From: Bacteroidales bacterium UBA2714
Lineage (GTDB): Bacteria; Bacteroidota; Bacteroidia; Bacteroidales; P3
Assembly: GCA_002354035.1 (NCBI GenBank)
Contig: DEKU01000066.1
Coordinates: 1 to 12,211 of the forward strand
Direction: 5' to 3'
DNA: 12,211 nucleotides
Made by a program: the position numbers and the translations under genes. This document shows positions 5,890 to 12,211 of this stretch, piece by piece (position 1 is the first letter of the stretch; each line of letters starts with the position of its first letter). The notes beneath the pieces are model-generated. The model was not told the DNA's origin. It made no database searches and saw only the letters and a program-made list of their open reading frames with translations.

Positions 5890-5913
5890 CAAAGATTTTT
5901 AACGGACTATCTC

Positions 5914-6480
5914 ATGATAAACGATATGATAGAACAGGCTTTGGAGGCTTTGCGCGGCGGCGGGACGCTGCTCTATCCCACCGATACGATATGGGGCATA
6001 GGGTGCGACGCCACCAATGCCTCGGCCGTGGAACGCATCTATGCCATCAAGGAGCGCGACCATTCGAAGTCGATGTTGATTTTGGTGTCGGAGGCCATGC
6101 TTTCGGCTGAGCTGCCGGAGGGGGTGAGGACGCTGCTGCTGGGCGGTGGGCGTCCCACTACGGTGGTGGTGCCTGCCGGCTATGTGGATTCGGCCTTGCC
6201 GGACAATCTGCTGGCCGCCGACGGGACGGTGGGGGTGCGGGTGCCGAGGATGGATTTCTGCCAGGAGCTGCTGGCACGCTTCGGCCGCCCTGTGGTCAGC
6301 ACGTCGGCCAACTTCTCCGGGAAGCCTTCGCCGCAGGGGTATGCCGACATCGAGGAAGCTTTGAAGCGGCGTGTGGATTTCTGCCTGCCCGATGCGCCGC
6401 AGTTCCGCCACCCCGCCACAGGTGCCAGCCGCATATTGAAGGTAGAGGCCGACGGGACGGTCGCGGTGATACGGGGGTAG
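5914..6480 (+). CDS. tsaC: L-threonylcarbamoyladenylate synthase (TsaC/YrdC type)
   Basis: This 188-residue cytoplasmic enzyme makes threonylcarbamoyl-AMP from threonine, bicarbonate and ATP, the first step of t6A37 tRNA modification. The transfer is completed by TsaD with TsaB and TsaE. The YrdC domain fills the protein: YPTDTIWGIGCD (21-32), IKERDHSKSMLILV (45-58), GGRPTTVVVPA (78-88), GTVGVRVP (104-111) and STSANFSGKP (129-138). It lacks the extra C-terminal domain of long Sua5 proteins. The ATG at 5914 sits about 18 bp after the predicted transcript start; the earlier in-frame TTG at 5887 lies inside the promoter. The gene is divergent from the peptide transporter and convergent with the downstream ATPase, with a gap of 60 bp. 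Confidence 0.9.
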   Translation: MINDMIEQALEALRGGGTLLYPTDTIWGIGCDATNASAVERIYAIKERDHSKSMLILVSEAMLSAELPEGVRTLLLGGGRPTTVVVPAGYVDSALPDNLLAADGTVGVRVPRMDFCQELLARFGRPVVSTSANFSGKPSPQGYADIEEALKRRVDFCLPDAPQFRHPATGASRILKVEADGTVAVIRG

Positions 6481-6540
6481 GCCTTTGGCGATGTGTCCCC
6501 TGTTGCCCGGCAGGGCGGCAGGAGTGCGGGTGAGGTGGCG

Positions 6541-7824
6541 TCAGTCTTTAAGGCTCGCAATGGGAGCAATCCATACACCGTCGGGGCGCTGGAATGCATA
6601 GCTGCCATGAGCCGTGAGCACCATCAGGAATGCGGGGTCGCCCATGTTGTCGGTGTTGATTTTGGAGGCCAGTTTTTTGAGGTTTTTTGCCCCTTCTTCG
6701 ATGAGTGTGTCTCCTCCGATTTTCACTTCCACCAGGCCATAGGAGCCGTTGCGGAGGTGGACTACGGCATCGCACTCGAGGCCGTTGCGGTCGCGGTAGT
6801 GGCTGACGTGTCCGTCGATGGCCTCGGCGTAGACGCGCAGGTCGCGCACGGCAAGGGTTTCGAACAGCAGTCCGAAAGTGTTGAGGTCGCCCATCAAATC
6901 TTTAGGGCCAATGCCCAAAGCGGCTGCGGCAATGGAGGGGTCGACAAAGTAGCGTGTGTCGCTGGTGCGGATGGCGGTCTTGGAGCGTAGGTTGGGACTC
7001 CAAGCCGGCATGTCTTCGATAACAAAGATTTTGCGCAGAGCCTCGATGTAGGAGGCCAGGGTGTCGGGACTAATGTTCTCGCCGCGATTGGCGTTGACGT
7101 CGGCCAGCAGGGTGCTGAGCGGGGTCTGGGTGCCTTGATGGCGGGCGTAGACCCGCATGATGAGCCGTGCCAATGCAGAATTGCGCCCCACGTTGTCTAC
7201 CCGTGATATGTCGCTCTGGCATACGGCTTCTATGTAGTTGCGGGCCTGTCGCAGTGCTGCGCTTTCGCCGAGTTGCAACGACCCTGGCCAGCCTCCCCGA
7301 CATATAAGATAGGCCATCCGATCAAGAGTCATGTCGTTGCTGACGACGTTTTGGGCCGAGCCGTTGAAAAGCGATAGCAATGAGAGACGGCCGTTGGATT
7401 CGCCCGACTCCCACAATGACATGGGGCGCATGGTGAGCCAGGCAAAGCGTCCTGTGCCGGTATGGGTAATCAGGCTCATGTCCGGCGGGACGGCGGAGCC
7501 AGTGAATATCAACATGCCGACTGCACCGAGTCGGCTTACTTCGAAGCGAGCCGCATCCCACAGTTGCGGAGCCAGCTGCCATTCGTCTATCACCCGTGGT
7601 TTCGCTCCTTCAAACAGGGCGACGGGGTCGTTTTCGGCCAATGAGAGATTGGTTTTTAACTGCTTTGGGTCGTCCATATAGAGTACACTGCCCGCTGCAT
7701 GGACGGCAGTGGTGGTTTTTCCACACCATTTTGCCCCCTGCACGAGTACCACTCCTGCCGCTTCCAGTTGTTCTCTTAATAGTCGGTCGGAAACCCTATT
7801 CCTATAGTGTTCAGTTTGTTCCAT
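6541..7824 (-). CDS. AAA_14 / DUF4143 family ATPase
   Basis: This 427-residue protein belongs to the large AAA_14-DUF4143 family, common in bacteria and archaea and of uncertain role. The Walker A loop is GAKWCGKTT (30-38), Walker B is RVIDEWQ (77-83), and IFTGSA (106-111) resembles the sensor strand. The DUF4143 part covers roughly residues 190-400, with YFVDPSIAAAALG (292-304), FETLAVRDLRVYA (321-333) and a restriction-endonuclease-like core ECD...VEVKIGG (350-371). That core suggests a PDDEXK fold, active or degenerate. The ATG at 7824 follows a good promoter (7851-7879). An open frame to 7905 lies upstream of that promoter and is rejected. A tandem repeat sits just behind the promoter and may bind a regulator, possibly this protein itself. 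The gene is monocistronic. Confidence 0.88.
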   Translation of the reverse strand: MEQTEHYRNRVSDRLLREQLEAAGVVLVQGAKWCGKTTTAVHAAGSVLYMDDPKQLKTNLSLAENDPVALFEGAKPRVIDEWQLAPQLWDAARFEVSRLGAVGMLIFTGSAVPPDMSLITHTGTGRFAWLTMRPMSLWESGESNGRLSLLSLFNGSAQNVVSNDMTLDRMAYLICRGGWPGSLQLGESAALRQARNYIEAVCQSDISRVDNVGRNSALARLIMRVYARHQGTQTPLSTLLADVNANRGENISPDTLASYIEALRKIFVIEDMPAWSPNLRSKTAIRTSDTRYFVDPSIAAAALGIGPKDLMGDLNTFGLLFETLAVRDLRVYAEAIDGHVSHYRDRNGLECDAVVHLRNGSYGLVEVKIGGDTLIEEGAKNLKKLASKINTDNMGDPAFLMVLTAHGSYAFQRPDGVWIAPIASLKD

Positions 7825-7850
7825 TTTATTGCCCGTTTTTAGTCCGTTTG

Positions 7851-7879
7851 CAAAAATACGATATTTTTCTGATATACAA
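7851..7879 (-). promoter_or_regulatory. Promoter of the DUF4143 ATPase gene
   Basis: On the minus strand TTG (7879-7877) and TATTTTTG (7858-7851) are 18 bp apart, close to the Bacteroidota -33/-7 consensus. The start of transcription would fall near 7844, about 20 nt before the ATG at 7824. This fixes the start codon and leaves the upstream tandem repeat outside the transcript. Confidence 0.65.
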
Positions 7880-7897
7880 AGAAAAAATAAAAATCTA

Positions 7898-7981
7898 TTC
7901 GGCAATTTGGCAATTTTTCATTCGGCAATTTGGCAATTTTTCATTCGGCAATTTGGCAGTTTTTCGTTCGGCAGTTTGGCA
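7898..7981. repeat. Tandem 23-bp repeat built from GGCAATTT octamers
   Basis: Three full 23-bp units (7898-7920, 7921-7943, 7944-7966) are followed by a partial fourth (7967-7981). Units 1 and 2 are identical. Each unit holds two copies of GGCAATTT in direct order (7901, 7909, 7924, 7932, 7947), drifting to GGCAGTTT at 7955 and 7970, and a TTCATTC/TTCGTTC linker. The array ends about 18 bp behind the -33 element of the DUF4143 ATPase promoter. The geometry suggests a regulator binding array; replication slippage alone is also possible. Confidence 0.85.
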
Positions 7982-8072
7982 AGTGGTGGCAGGCGGAGTG
8001 ACCAGTGAGCCGATGGTGTTAAAAGTTTAGTGCCGTTAGCTGAGGGGGCAATAACCAAGGCCGCTGTGCGTT

Positions 8073-8867
8073 ATGGAGATAAAAATGAACAAGATGGGCA
8101 GAACGAAGTCTTATATCCGACAAAAGGATGGCACATTCTGGTATAGGGTGGTGCCAGTAGTCAATTTGGTTTTAGTGGTGCTCTGCGTATGGGGCAACAG
8201 CCGGACGAATGCGGGCTTTTGTCGACCCGTGGTGTGGGCGGCCGTGTTGCAGGCGGTCAGTTTCTTGAATATTGTCTCTTTCACTTGGTTGGAGCGCACT
8301 CGGCTGAGGGGTGTGAATGGGCTGCTGTGTGGCATCAGCACAGGTGTGTATGCCTACTGGTGCCTGTTTCTTGGCGGGTGGGTAGTACTAATGCCTGTGC
8401 CGTTGTGGTTTCTGACGCTGCTGGTATGGCGCAATGCCGTGCATCCAGTGGAGCGGAACATGAGGGTGTGGTATCTGGCCGGGATGCTGGGATGCGTGCT
8501 GTTTGCCGCTGGCAGTGGATGGCTTTACCACGCCTCGTGCATAGCGTATGAGCGGGAGCAGGTGCCGGATGGCAACCCGATGACGGAACGCATTGCGGGC
8601 ATGCATTTCCTCTACCACACACGCCTCTGTATCTACGACGGCTGGCGGCCACCGCTACACGACCCTGCCATGGTGTTGGGGATGCGGTTGAACGGTGGGC
8701 GCGACCCCCTGTGCAACCTTGATTTGGAAGAGCGTGTGGCGTTGTACCACCGCATGTACCCCGACAGGCCTGTTGTGATGCCCTGTGCCTGTTGCCGGGA
8801 GTCGCAGCGCAACGGGTATCTTGACGACCCGCTTTGGAAATCATTTCATTCGACAAGAGCAAGGTGA
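8073..8867 (+). CDS. Membrane protein of unknown function, frameshifted C-terminus
   Basis: This 264-residue protein has about five hydrophobic helices (roughly 25-41, 51-71, 82-100, 102-119, 132-152). A soluble C-terminal part follows with HTRLCIYDGWRPPLHDP (182-198), a cysteine-rich PCACCRES (237-244) and GYLDDPLW (248-255). I do not recognise the family. After codon 255 (TGG, 8835-8837) the frame continues only nine codons. A -1 shift opens 27 coding-like codons ending at the TAG 8918-8920, so the annotated end is probably a one-base loss, such as GGG to GG. The ATG at 8073 was used; ATGs at 8085 and 8094 are equally possible. No TAnnTTTG promoter was found upstream. The soluble part suggests a bacteroidal membrane protein of unknown role with a cytoplasmic or periplasmic tail. 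Confidence 0.65.
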   Translation: MEIKMNKMGRTKSYIRQKDGTFWYRVVPVVNLVLVVLCVWGNSRTNAGFCRPVVWAAVLQAVSFLNIVSFTWLERTRLRGVNGLLCGISTGVYAYWCLFLGGWVVLMPVPLWFLTLLVWRNAVHPVERNMRVWYLAGMLGCVLFAAGSGWLYHASCIAYEREQVPDGNPMTERIAGMHFLYHTRLCIYDGWRPPLHDPAMVLGMRLNGGRDPLCNLDLEERVALYHRMYPDRPVVMPCACCRESQRNGYLDDPLWKSFHSTRAR

Positions 8868-8920
8868 CGGTGTCGCACGAGGTATGGAACTCTTTCAATG
8901 TTGAGGATAACGACCTGTAG
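8837..8920 (+). pseudogene. Displaced C-terminal tail of the membrane protein
   Basis: In the -1 frame relative to the preceding gene, 27 codons run from EIISFDKSKV to NVEDNDL and stop at TAG. Their composition and GC-rich third positions look coding, and joined to DDPLW they read smoothly. Directly after the TAG, an in-frame ATG opens 26 codons (8921-9001, MSQYRLPFRFVDSTFRR...) that also look protein-like, so the tail may once have been longer. Either a real mutation or an assembly error would explain the break. Confidence 0.5.
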
Positions 8921-9006
8921 ATGTCCCAATACAGATTGCCGTTCCGCTTTGTGGACAGCACTTTCCGTCGGGTGGTGTATTTAGAGGCTAAAGCCTATTG
9001 AAATAG

Positions 9007-9035
9007 CCCCGGTAGTTTGATAAAAACAACCGGGG
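9007..9035. terminator. Hairpin between convergent genes
   Basis: CCCCGGT (9007-9013) pairs with ACCGGGG (9029-9035). An inner GTTT/AAAC stem is separated from it by one A-A mismatch, with a GATAA loop. It lies between the convergent membrane-protein and DUF4954 genes. Only short T-rich sequence (GTATTTC) follows on the plus strand, so it is a probable bidirectional terminator. Confidence 0.5.
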
Positions 9036-9081
9036 GTATTTCATACTTTGGGCTGTGTTCGGTCAGCCATCGGTGCAACGG

Positions 9082-10920
9082 CTATCCCAGCACGGCCTTC
9101 ATCTCGGCCTCGTTGCGGTAGGTCATGCGGCGGAAGAGGTTCTCCTCATCCTTTTGGCGGGTCACTTTCACCTGCTCGGCCACATAGTGCTGGATATTGG
9201 TGTAGCGCTGTAGATATTGCTGCCACATATTTTCATCCAGCTTGTGGCACTCGCCGAGAAGGCAAAGCACCTGATAGGCATGGCGGCGGCACATGTCGGG
9301 ATAGTCTGCCCACCATTGGTTGTAGCGGTCGTGCACCTGCTGCCAGCTCTCCACCTCGCCTTTCTCAATCTGGTTGATGAGGCGGTCCAGCTCCTGTTGA
9401 GGCACCAGCTGGCCACCCAGGTTGACCCATTCGCGTTCGCGCTCGCCTTCGGCCAGGGTCGCTTCGGGCAGGGCGGTCTGTTTTCCGTCATCGGTGAGGG
9501 TGTTCATGGCGTAATAGATGAGCATCTCCTCATAGGCCTTATAGCCCTGGGCGGCCTTCAGCACCCGCACGGGACGTTTGCCCTTTTCCATGCCATAGGC
9601 CAGCACTTCGACATGCTCCTCGTCTGGTCCGAACTTCTGGTAGGCCTGTTCGGTCCAGTATTTAAGCAGCATCCGGCCATTGATAATCTCCTCGGCGGTG
9701 TCGGGGGCAAAGGGCGAGAAGACAATATGCTGTGCTTTCTTCTTGCGCTTGTCGCGCTTGGCAAACTTGGTGATGTTGCGGTTCAGGGCATACATGTTGT
9801 ACATCCACCAATAGGCGGGCATCACCTCCAGGCAATGCTTGGAGGCATTGTTGTTGACCAGGGCAAAGGGCAGTGTGATGCTCAACTCGGCGGGATAAGC
9901 CCCTTTGGCCAGCAGACAGTAGGAGGCAAAGCTCGACGAATGCTTCAGACTGGTGCACAGGCCTGGCCAGAAACCGCGTCCGGCCACTATCTCGTTGTCG
10001 GCCGTGCGACCGTTGTGGTTGGAGCCCACGGTGCATCCAGCAGCCAGGTTGCTCTGGCCCATCACCAGCGACGCTATCAGGAACGAGTTGTTGTGGTGCT
10101 GCTCATGGGCGGGGAAGATGATGTTGTTGCCCACCTCGCAACGGGCAATGGTCGAATTGTCACCCACCACCGTGTCGTTGAGGCGCACGCCAAACTCCAG
10201 ATGCACATGTTCGCCCAGCACAAAGCGCATGGCAATGCAGCCATACTCGCACGTGCAGCCATAGCCCACCACGCCATCGGCCAGCACCACGCAGTCCTCT
10301 ATGCGGGTGGGGGTCTCCTCGTCCGAGAGGATGGCCACATTGTGCAGCGTACGGGTGTTCTTGACAATGCAATGGCTCCCCACATGGCCATAGCTGCCCG
10401 CAGGGGTGGCCAAATGGCGGCGGGTCATCTCCTCCAGCCGTTGCACCAGCTTGTCGTGGTCGCGATACTTGGCCCAGAGGTATGCGTCGCCTATCGTCAT
10501 GCCGCTGAAGGGCAATATGCGGCGGCCTCCGTTCTCGTTCATGGGCTCTATCCAGGGGTACTCATTCTCCAGGGCGGGAGCCGTGGCAGTCATCTCGTCG
10601 ATGTTGAAAAGCAGACAATGGTCGCCCACGGTGTAACCGCTGATCATGTGGACATTATGCACAGCGCAGTGGCTGCCAATCGTGGCCTCGGACAGCATGC
10701 TGTTATACACCCCTTCCGGCAGCCGCAAGTCGCCGTCGGACACATACCCCTGCTCCATAGCGCCGAGCCACACTCGGCCCATAAAGACATTGTTTCGGAT
10801 AAGGTTCACATTGCAGGTTTCGGCCACCTGCACCAGCGTCCAATCGTCGGCGCGGTTGCCCATTTGCTGCAACTGCTCGATTTCTTGGCTGGTAAGGGCG
10901 CGGAAAGGTGTTGTTTTCAT
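9082..10920 (-). CDS. DUF4954 family protein (left-handed beta-helix)
   Basis: This 612-residue protein matches DUF4954, a family common in Bacteroidota with no established function. Hexapeptide-type turns typical of LbetaH acyl- and nucleotidyltransferase folds are visible at about 80-105 (ATIGSHCAVHNVHMISGYTV) and 178-305 (GHVGSHCIV, RIEDCVVLADGVVGYG, TVVGDNSTIARCEVGNN, NLAAGCTVGSNHNG). GFWPGLCTSLKHSSSFASY (317-335) and the C-terminal helical half (about 360-612) are also family-like. By analogy it could be a sugar-nucleotide or acyl transferase; that is inference only. No signal peptide is seen. The ATG at 10920 gives MKTTPFRALTSQEIEQL, a plausible start. A near-consensus box on the minus strand (GATATTTG, 10966-10959) lies 39 bp upstream. 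The gene stands alone, with the convergent hairpin downstream. Confidence 0.85.
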   Translation of the reverse strand: MKTTPFRALTSQEIEQLQQMGNRADDWTLVQVAETCNVNLIRNNVFMGRVWLGAMEQGYVSDGDLRLPEGVYNSMLSEATIGSHCAVHNVHMISGYTVGDHCLLFNIDEMTATAPALENEYPWIEPMNENGGRRILPFSGMTIGDAYLWAKYRDHDKLVQRLEEMTRRHLATPAGSYGHVGSHCIVKNTRTLHNVAILSDEETPTRIEDCVVLADGVVGYGCTCEYGCIAMRFVLGEHVHLEFGVRLNDTVVGDNSTIARCEVGNNIIFPAHEQHHNNSFLIASLVMGQSNLAAGCTVGSNHNGRTADNEIVAGRGFWPGLCTSLKHSSSFASYCLLAKGAYPAELSITLPFALVNNNASKHCLEVMPAYWWMYNMYALNRNITKFAKRDKRKKKAQHIVFSPFAPDTAEEIINGRMLLKYWTEQAYQKFGPDEEHVEVLAYGMEKGKRPVRVLKAAQGYKAYEEMLIYYAMNTLTDDGKQTALPEATLAEGEREREWVNLGGQLVPQQELDRLINQIEKGEVESWQQVHDRYNQWWADYPDMCRRHAYQVLCLLGECHKLDENMWQQYLQRYTNIQHYVAEQVKVTRQKDEENLFRRMTYRNEAEMKAVLG

Positions 10921-10958
10921 GATAAAAAGACTATTATTATATGTGTGAATTAAAAATG

Positions 10959-10966
10959 CAAATATC
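10959..10966 (-). promoter_or_regulatory. Weak candidate -7 box of the DUF4954 gene
   Basis: The minus strand reads GATATTTG, one base off TAnnTTTG, in an A/T-rich stretch 39 bp before the ATG at 10920. No -33 TTG is visible at the right distance. Confidence 0.3.
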
Positions 10967-11096
10967 GTAAAAAAACTTGATATAGCGAAAAAAATTCCTT
11001 TTCCCCATCTGTTTCGACTCGACTGGCGGCTCCTGGCTCAGGTGTTCAGCCCCCTCAAGGCCGACACCCGTTCTCGGCATCAGGGCCTTTACCAAC

Positions 11097-11134
11097 CGAC
11101 AGCCGGCGAGCCACATGTGGCTCGCCGGCTGTCG
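11097..11134. terminator. Perfect 38-nt GC-rich palindrome
   Basis: CGACAGCCGGCGAGCCACA is followed directly by its exact complement, with no loop. It lies 70 bp beyond the stop of the lipoprotein gene and about 180 bp upstream of the DUF4954 start. Extrusion as a cruciform, or an RNA hairpin ending lipoprotein transcription, is likely, but no T-run follows on the minus strand (GTTGGTAAAGG). Confidence 0.5.
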
Positions 11135-11203
11135 ATGCAGATGGTTCCTCGCCTCATGCCAAGTCTCGCGCTGGCTGTCATAGCTCGGAGCGTTGAAGAA
11201 AAG

Positions 11204-11683
11204 TTAGCGGGTCTGGTGCAGCACCGTCTCGCCTCCGAGGCTGGTGGTGAAGTCTGCCTCAAACTCTGCCGAGAAGGTCAGAGTCGTGGTCATAGTCCGG
11301 TTGTAGGGGTCTATCACAAAGGGATTGTTGCTGCCAAAGCTTATTGTCCCCTGGTTGTTGCCCTCGTAGGTGTAGGTCATCTCGTGAGTGTCCTCGCCGG
11401 GATCTATGCCGGGCGATTCGAGCCACCACATCACCTCTCCCTTCCCGTCGGCCAGAAAGTCCACTGTCCAGTGAATCAAAATATCGAAAGTGCCGTGGCT
11501 TTGCGTGGCCACACGTTGCAGATAGGTCCCCTCCCATTCCGTGCCGACAAGCGTCTCATAAACCGGGTCGGTCGTGGCCGGAGGCGTGGGGGTTACGGGG
11601 TCGGGCTCTTTCTTGCAAGATGCAAGTGTCAGTACTGACAGCATCAATACCGATGCCCACAATGTCATCAAGTTTTTTCTCAT
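11204..11683 (-). CDS. Small secreted lipoprotein, unknown function
   Basis: This 159-residue protein has a classic lipoprotein signal: MRKN, a hydrophobic stretch at 5-19 and the lipobox LASC with Cys23. The mature chain starts CKKEPDPV and has a Pro/Thr-rich linker at 26-38 (PDPVTPTPPATTD), typical of outer-membrane or periplasmic lipoproteins of Bacteroidota. The rest is beta-rich and acidic, with GTEWEGTYL (47-55) and repeated Thr/Tyr strands resembling the small lipocalin-like or META-like folds seen in such lipoproteins; I cannot name the family. Lys24 after the cysteine does not match the acidic surface-export signal of this phylum, so periplasmic retention is more likely. The ATG at 11683 is preceded by an A/T-rich leader. 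A GTCGGC/GCCGAC hairpin lies about 40 bp upstream. Confidence 0.8.
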   Translation of the reverse strand: MRKNLMTLWASVLMLSVLTLASCKKEPDPVTPTPPATTDPVYETLVGTEWEGTYLQRVATQSHGTFDILIHWTVDFLADGKGEVMWWLESPGIDPGEDTHEMTYTYEGNNQGTISFGSNNPFVIDPYNRTMTTTLTFSAEFEADFTTSLGGETVLHQTR

Positions 11684-12211
11684 AGGTATAAAGTTTTAAA
11701 GTGAATACAATAGCCATAGCCCGGTCGGCGGCCGTGCCGTGCCGACAACCACCTGCAGCCCGCAAAGCTTAAAACACTTATGCCCAGCCGCAAGAATTGG
11801 CTCAAAAGAAAAAAGGCGACCCCTTGCCGGGAACAATAAGCCCGCACCCTGTGCTGCATGTGCCGCAGCCAAGGCCCGAGCATCGTCCAATACATGCCGT
11901 CATTCATCTTTCACCTTCAGTCTATCTTGTTCTGGCTGCTTAGGTGCGCCGAGGCACCGATTATTAACAGCGGCCTCCATTTTTTTGCACTCTTCCTCGG
12001 CTGCCACAGGTGTCCACAGCCTGGCCAAGCACATGGCAGCTCCCATAGGGCTGCGCCCAAAAAGGAAGCTCTGTGCCGGCCCATGCCAGGCTTGGAGCCA
12101 ATACCGCCTCAAGGCATAATGGCAGAGAAACACCTCGTTTCCCCATCCTCGAGCCTCAGCCGTCTCCAGCCCACCACCCCCTCACAACATCGGCGGGGCA
12201 ACCAAACCCGT
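11684..12211. other. Right-end stretch with no convincing gene
   Basis: About 530 bp hold no protein I can recognise. GTCGGC/GCCGAC (11724-11729/11741-11746) and GGTGC/GCACC (11943-11947/11954-11958) form modest hairpins. On the minus strand two frames abut: an open frame from about 12181 to 11900 (best start a GTG at 12133, ending ...LKVKDE) and a 75-codon frame from 11907. They overlap as ATGAATGA. The second runs into the lipoprotein leader and has a poor composition. A 60-codon minus frame at 12146-11964 begins with a hydrophobic, signal-like N-terminus. None has a convincing start site or family, so they are not called as genes. Confidence 0.4.

Noticed and set aside
7825..7905. Upstream start for the DUF4143 ATPase
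   Set aside because: Lies across and beyond the -33/-7 promoter, so would not be transcribed.
7898..7981. CRISPR array
   Set aside because: The 23-bp units are directly abutting with no unique spacers, and no cas gene is present.
8828..8842. Programmed -1 frameshift in the membrane protein
   Set aside because: No X XXY YYZ heptamer in the zero frame and no clear stimulatory structure; an indel is simpler.
9217..10953. 578-codon plus-strand frame antisense to DUF4954
   Set aside because: His/Gly/Val-rich shadow of a well-supported minus-strand family; no start signal.

Overview
The window looks like a chromosomal segment of a Bacteroidota organism, probably order Bacteroidales. Three things point there: repeated TAnnTTTG-type -7 promoter boxes with a TTG about 19 bp upstream, the protein families present (DUF4954, AAA_14/DUF4143 ATPase, a bacteroidal POT transporter, a short LASC lipoprotein), and fairly G+C-rich coding sequence. 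The genus cannot be fixed from sequence alone. No rRNA, tRNA, CRISPR array or recognisable transposase was seen.

Region 1 (about 1-3320) looks accessory. Three genes lie on the minus strand in the order EcoRI-family adenine DNA methyltransferase (3088-1976), a 74-residue acidic coiled-coil protein (1713-1489), and a DUF262 protein with a C-terminal HNH nuclease (1341-178). This is a plausible modification plus modification-sensing nuclease (defence) module. Its spacers are unusually structured. A compact array of stem-loops, two with GGA triloops on the transcribed strand, separates the methyltransferase from the small gene. A 185-bp nest of inverted repeats lies upstream of the methyltransferase, between it and a candidate promoter.

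Region 2 (about 3380-6480) is metabolic and housekeeping. It holds kal (3-aminobutyryl-CoA ammonia-lyase, lysine fermentation, +), a convergent proton-dependent oligopeptide transporter (-), and a TsaC/YrdC-type L-threonylcarbamoyladenylate synthase (+) divergent from the transporter. Three long hairpins fill the convergent kal/transporter gap. The divergent transporter/tsaC gap has two -7 boxes only 21 bp apart in a perfect 12-bp dyad.

Region 3 (6541-9001) carries a DUF4143-type AAA ATPase (-). Its start is set by a good promoter, and a tandem 23-bp repeat built from GGCAATTT octamers lies just upstream of that promoter. A membrane protein of unknown function (+) follows; its natural C-terminus appears to have been lost by a one-base frameshift.

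Region 4 (9007-12211) contains a DUF4954 left-handed beta-helix protein (-), a perfect 38-nt palindrome, a small lipoprotein (-), and about 0.5 kb at the right end without a convincing gene.
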